Assembly: GCA_029907045.1 (NCBI GenBank)
Contig: JARYMR010000093.1
Location: forward strand, 1-5,650
Direction of reading: 5' to 3'
Length of the DNA: 5,650 nt
DNA from: Candidatus Bathyarchaeota archaeon
Lineage (GTDB): Archaea > Thermoproteota > Bathyarchaeia > Bathyarchaeales > UBA233
Made by a program: the position numbers and the translations under genes. A model generated the notes under the pieces. It had not been told where the DNA came from. It worked only from the letters and a program-made list of their open reading frames with translations, and did not search any database. Positions 5,616 through 5,650 of the stretch are shown here, one piece after another (within the stretch, counting starts at the first letter, position 1; each line of letters opens with the position of its first letter).

Positions 5616-5650
5616 ATGGATATAGTGAAAGTTATTGAAGATGTTGCCTT
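5616..5650 (+). CDS. Start of an unidentified gene (partial, runs off the window)
   Basis: An ATG preceded by AGAAGGGA with five intervening bases opens a frame that reads MDIVKVIEDVA up to the edge. The good ribosome-binding motif and upstream TATA-like box support a real start, divergent from radA. Eleven residues are too few to identify a family. Confidence 0.55.
   Translation, partial: MDIVKVIEDVA

Noticed and set aside
1..5650. A mobile element, CRISPR array, defence island or other accessory system
   Set aside because: No repeat-spacer pattern, transposase, integrase, terminal inverted repeats or known defence domains were seen; the recognised genes are core housekeeping genes.

Overview
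The window looks like chromosomal core sequence from an archaeon, most likely of the TACK group and possibly Bathyarchaeia-like. The grounds are the archaeal 16S rRNA 3' end, a RadA recombinase, an archaeal RqcH/NEMF protein, TATA-type promoters, and leaderless or GGAG/GGTGA-type starts. The lineage below TACK is a guess from the look of the 16S tail and of RadA loop L2; I could not run a search.

Layout, left to right. Positions 1-142 are the last ~140 bases of 16S rRNA (+ strand), ending at the anti-Shine-Dalgarno CACCTCCT. No 23S rRNA or tRNA follows. A 173-base spacer (143-315) with one hairpin and several T-runs leads straight to the end of a converging protein gene. That gene (- strand, to ~2376) is rqcH, a ribosome-associated quality-control factor. 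Upstream of it on the same strand is an uncharacterised protein made of coiled coil, PH/GRAM-like domain and zinc ribbon (2446-3501). A ~100-base divergent promoter region separates this from a small + strand gene (3600-3932) for a three-helix membrane protein whose last helix resembles EMC6. It converges, with a 2-base gap, on a short helical protein (3935-4393, - strand) that sits directly behind radA (4396-5412, - strand) and is probably translationally coupled to it. A ~200-base divergent region with a pair of 14-bp direct repeats follows. The right edge holds the first 35 bases of another + strand gene.

How the genes fit together. radA and the 152-aa gene form a two-gene operon, so the small protein may act with RadA or simply share its expression. 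RqcH works on stalled 60S/50S-type subunits carrying peptidyl-tRNA; its neighbour with coiled coil and zinc ribbon is co-directional but probably has a separate promoter in between. No CRISPR, insertion sequence, integrase, toxin-antitoxin or defence gene is visible. The points most worth checking are the apparently unlinked 16S gene, the EMC6-like protein and the two uncharacterised conserved-looking proteins.
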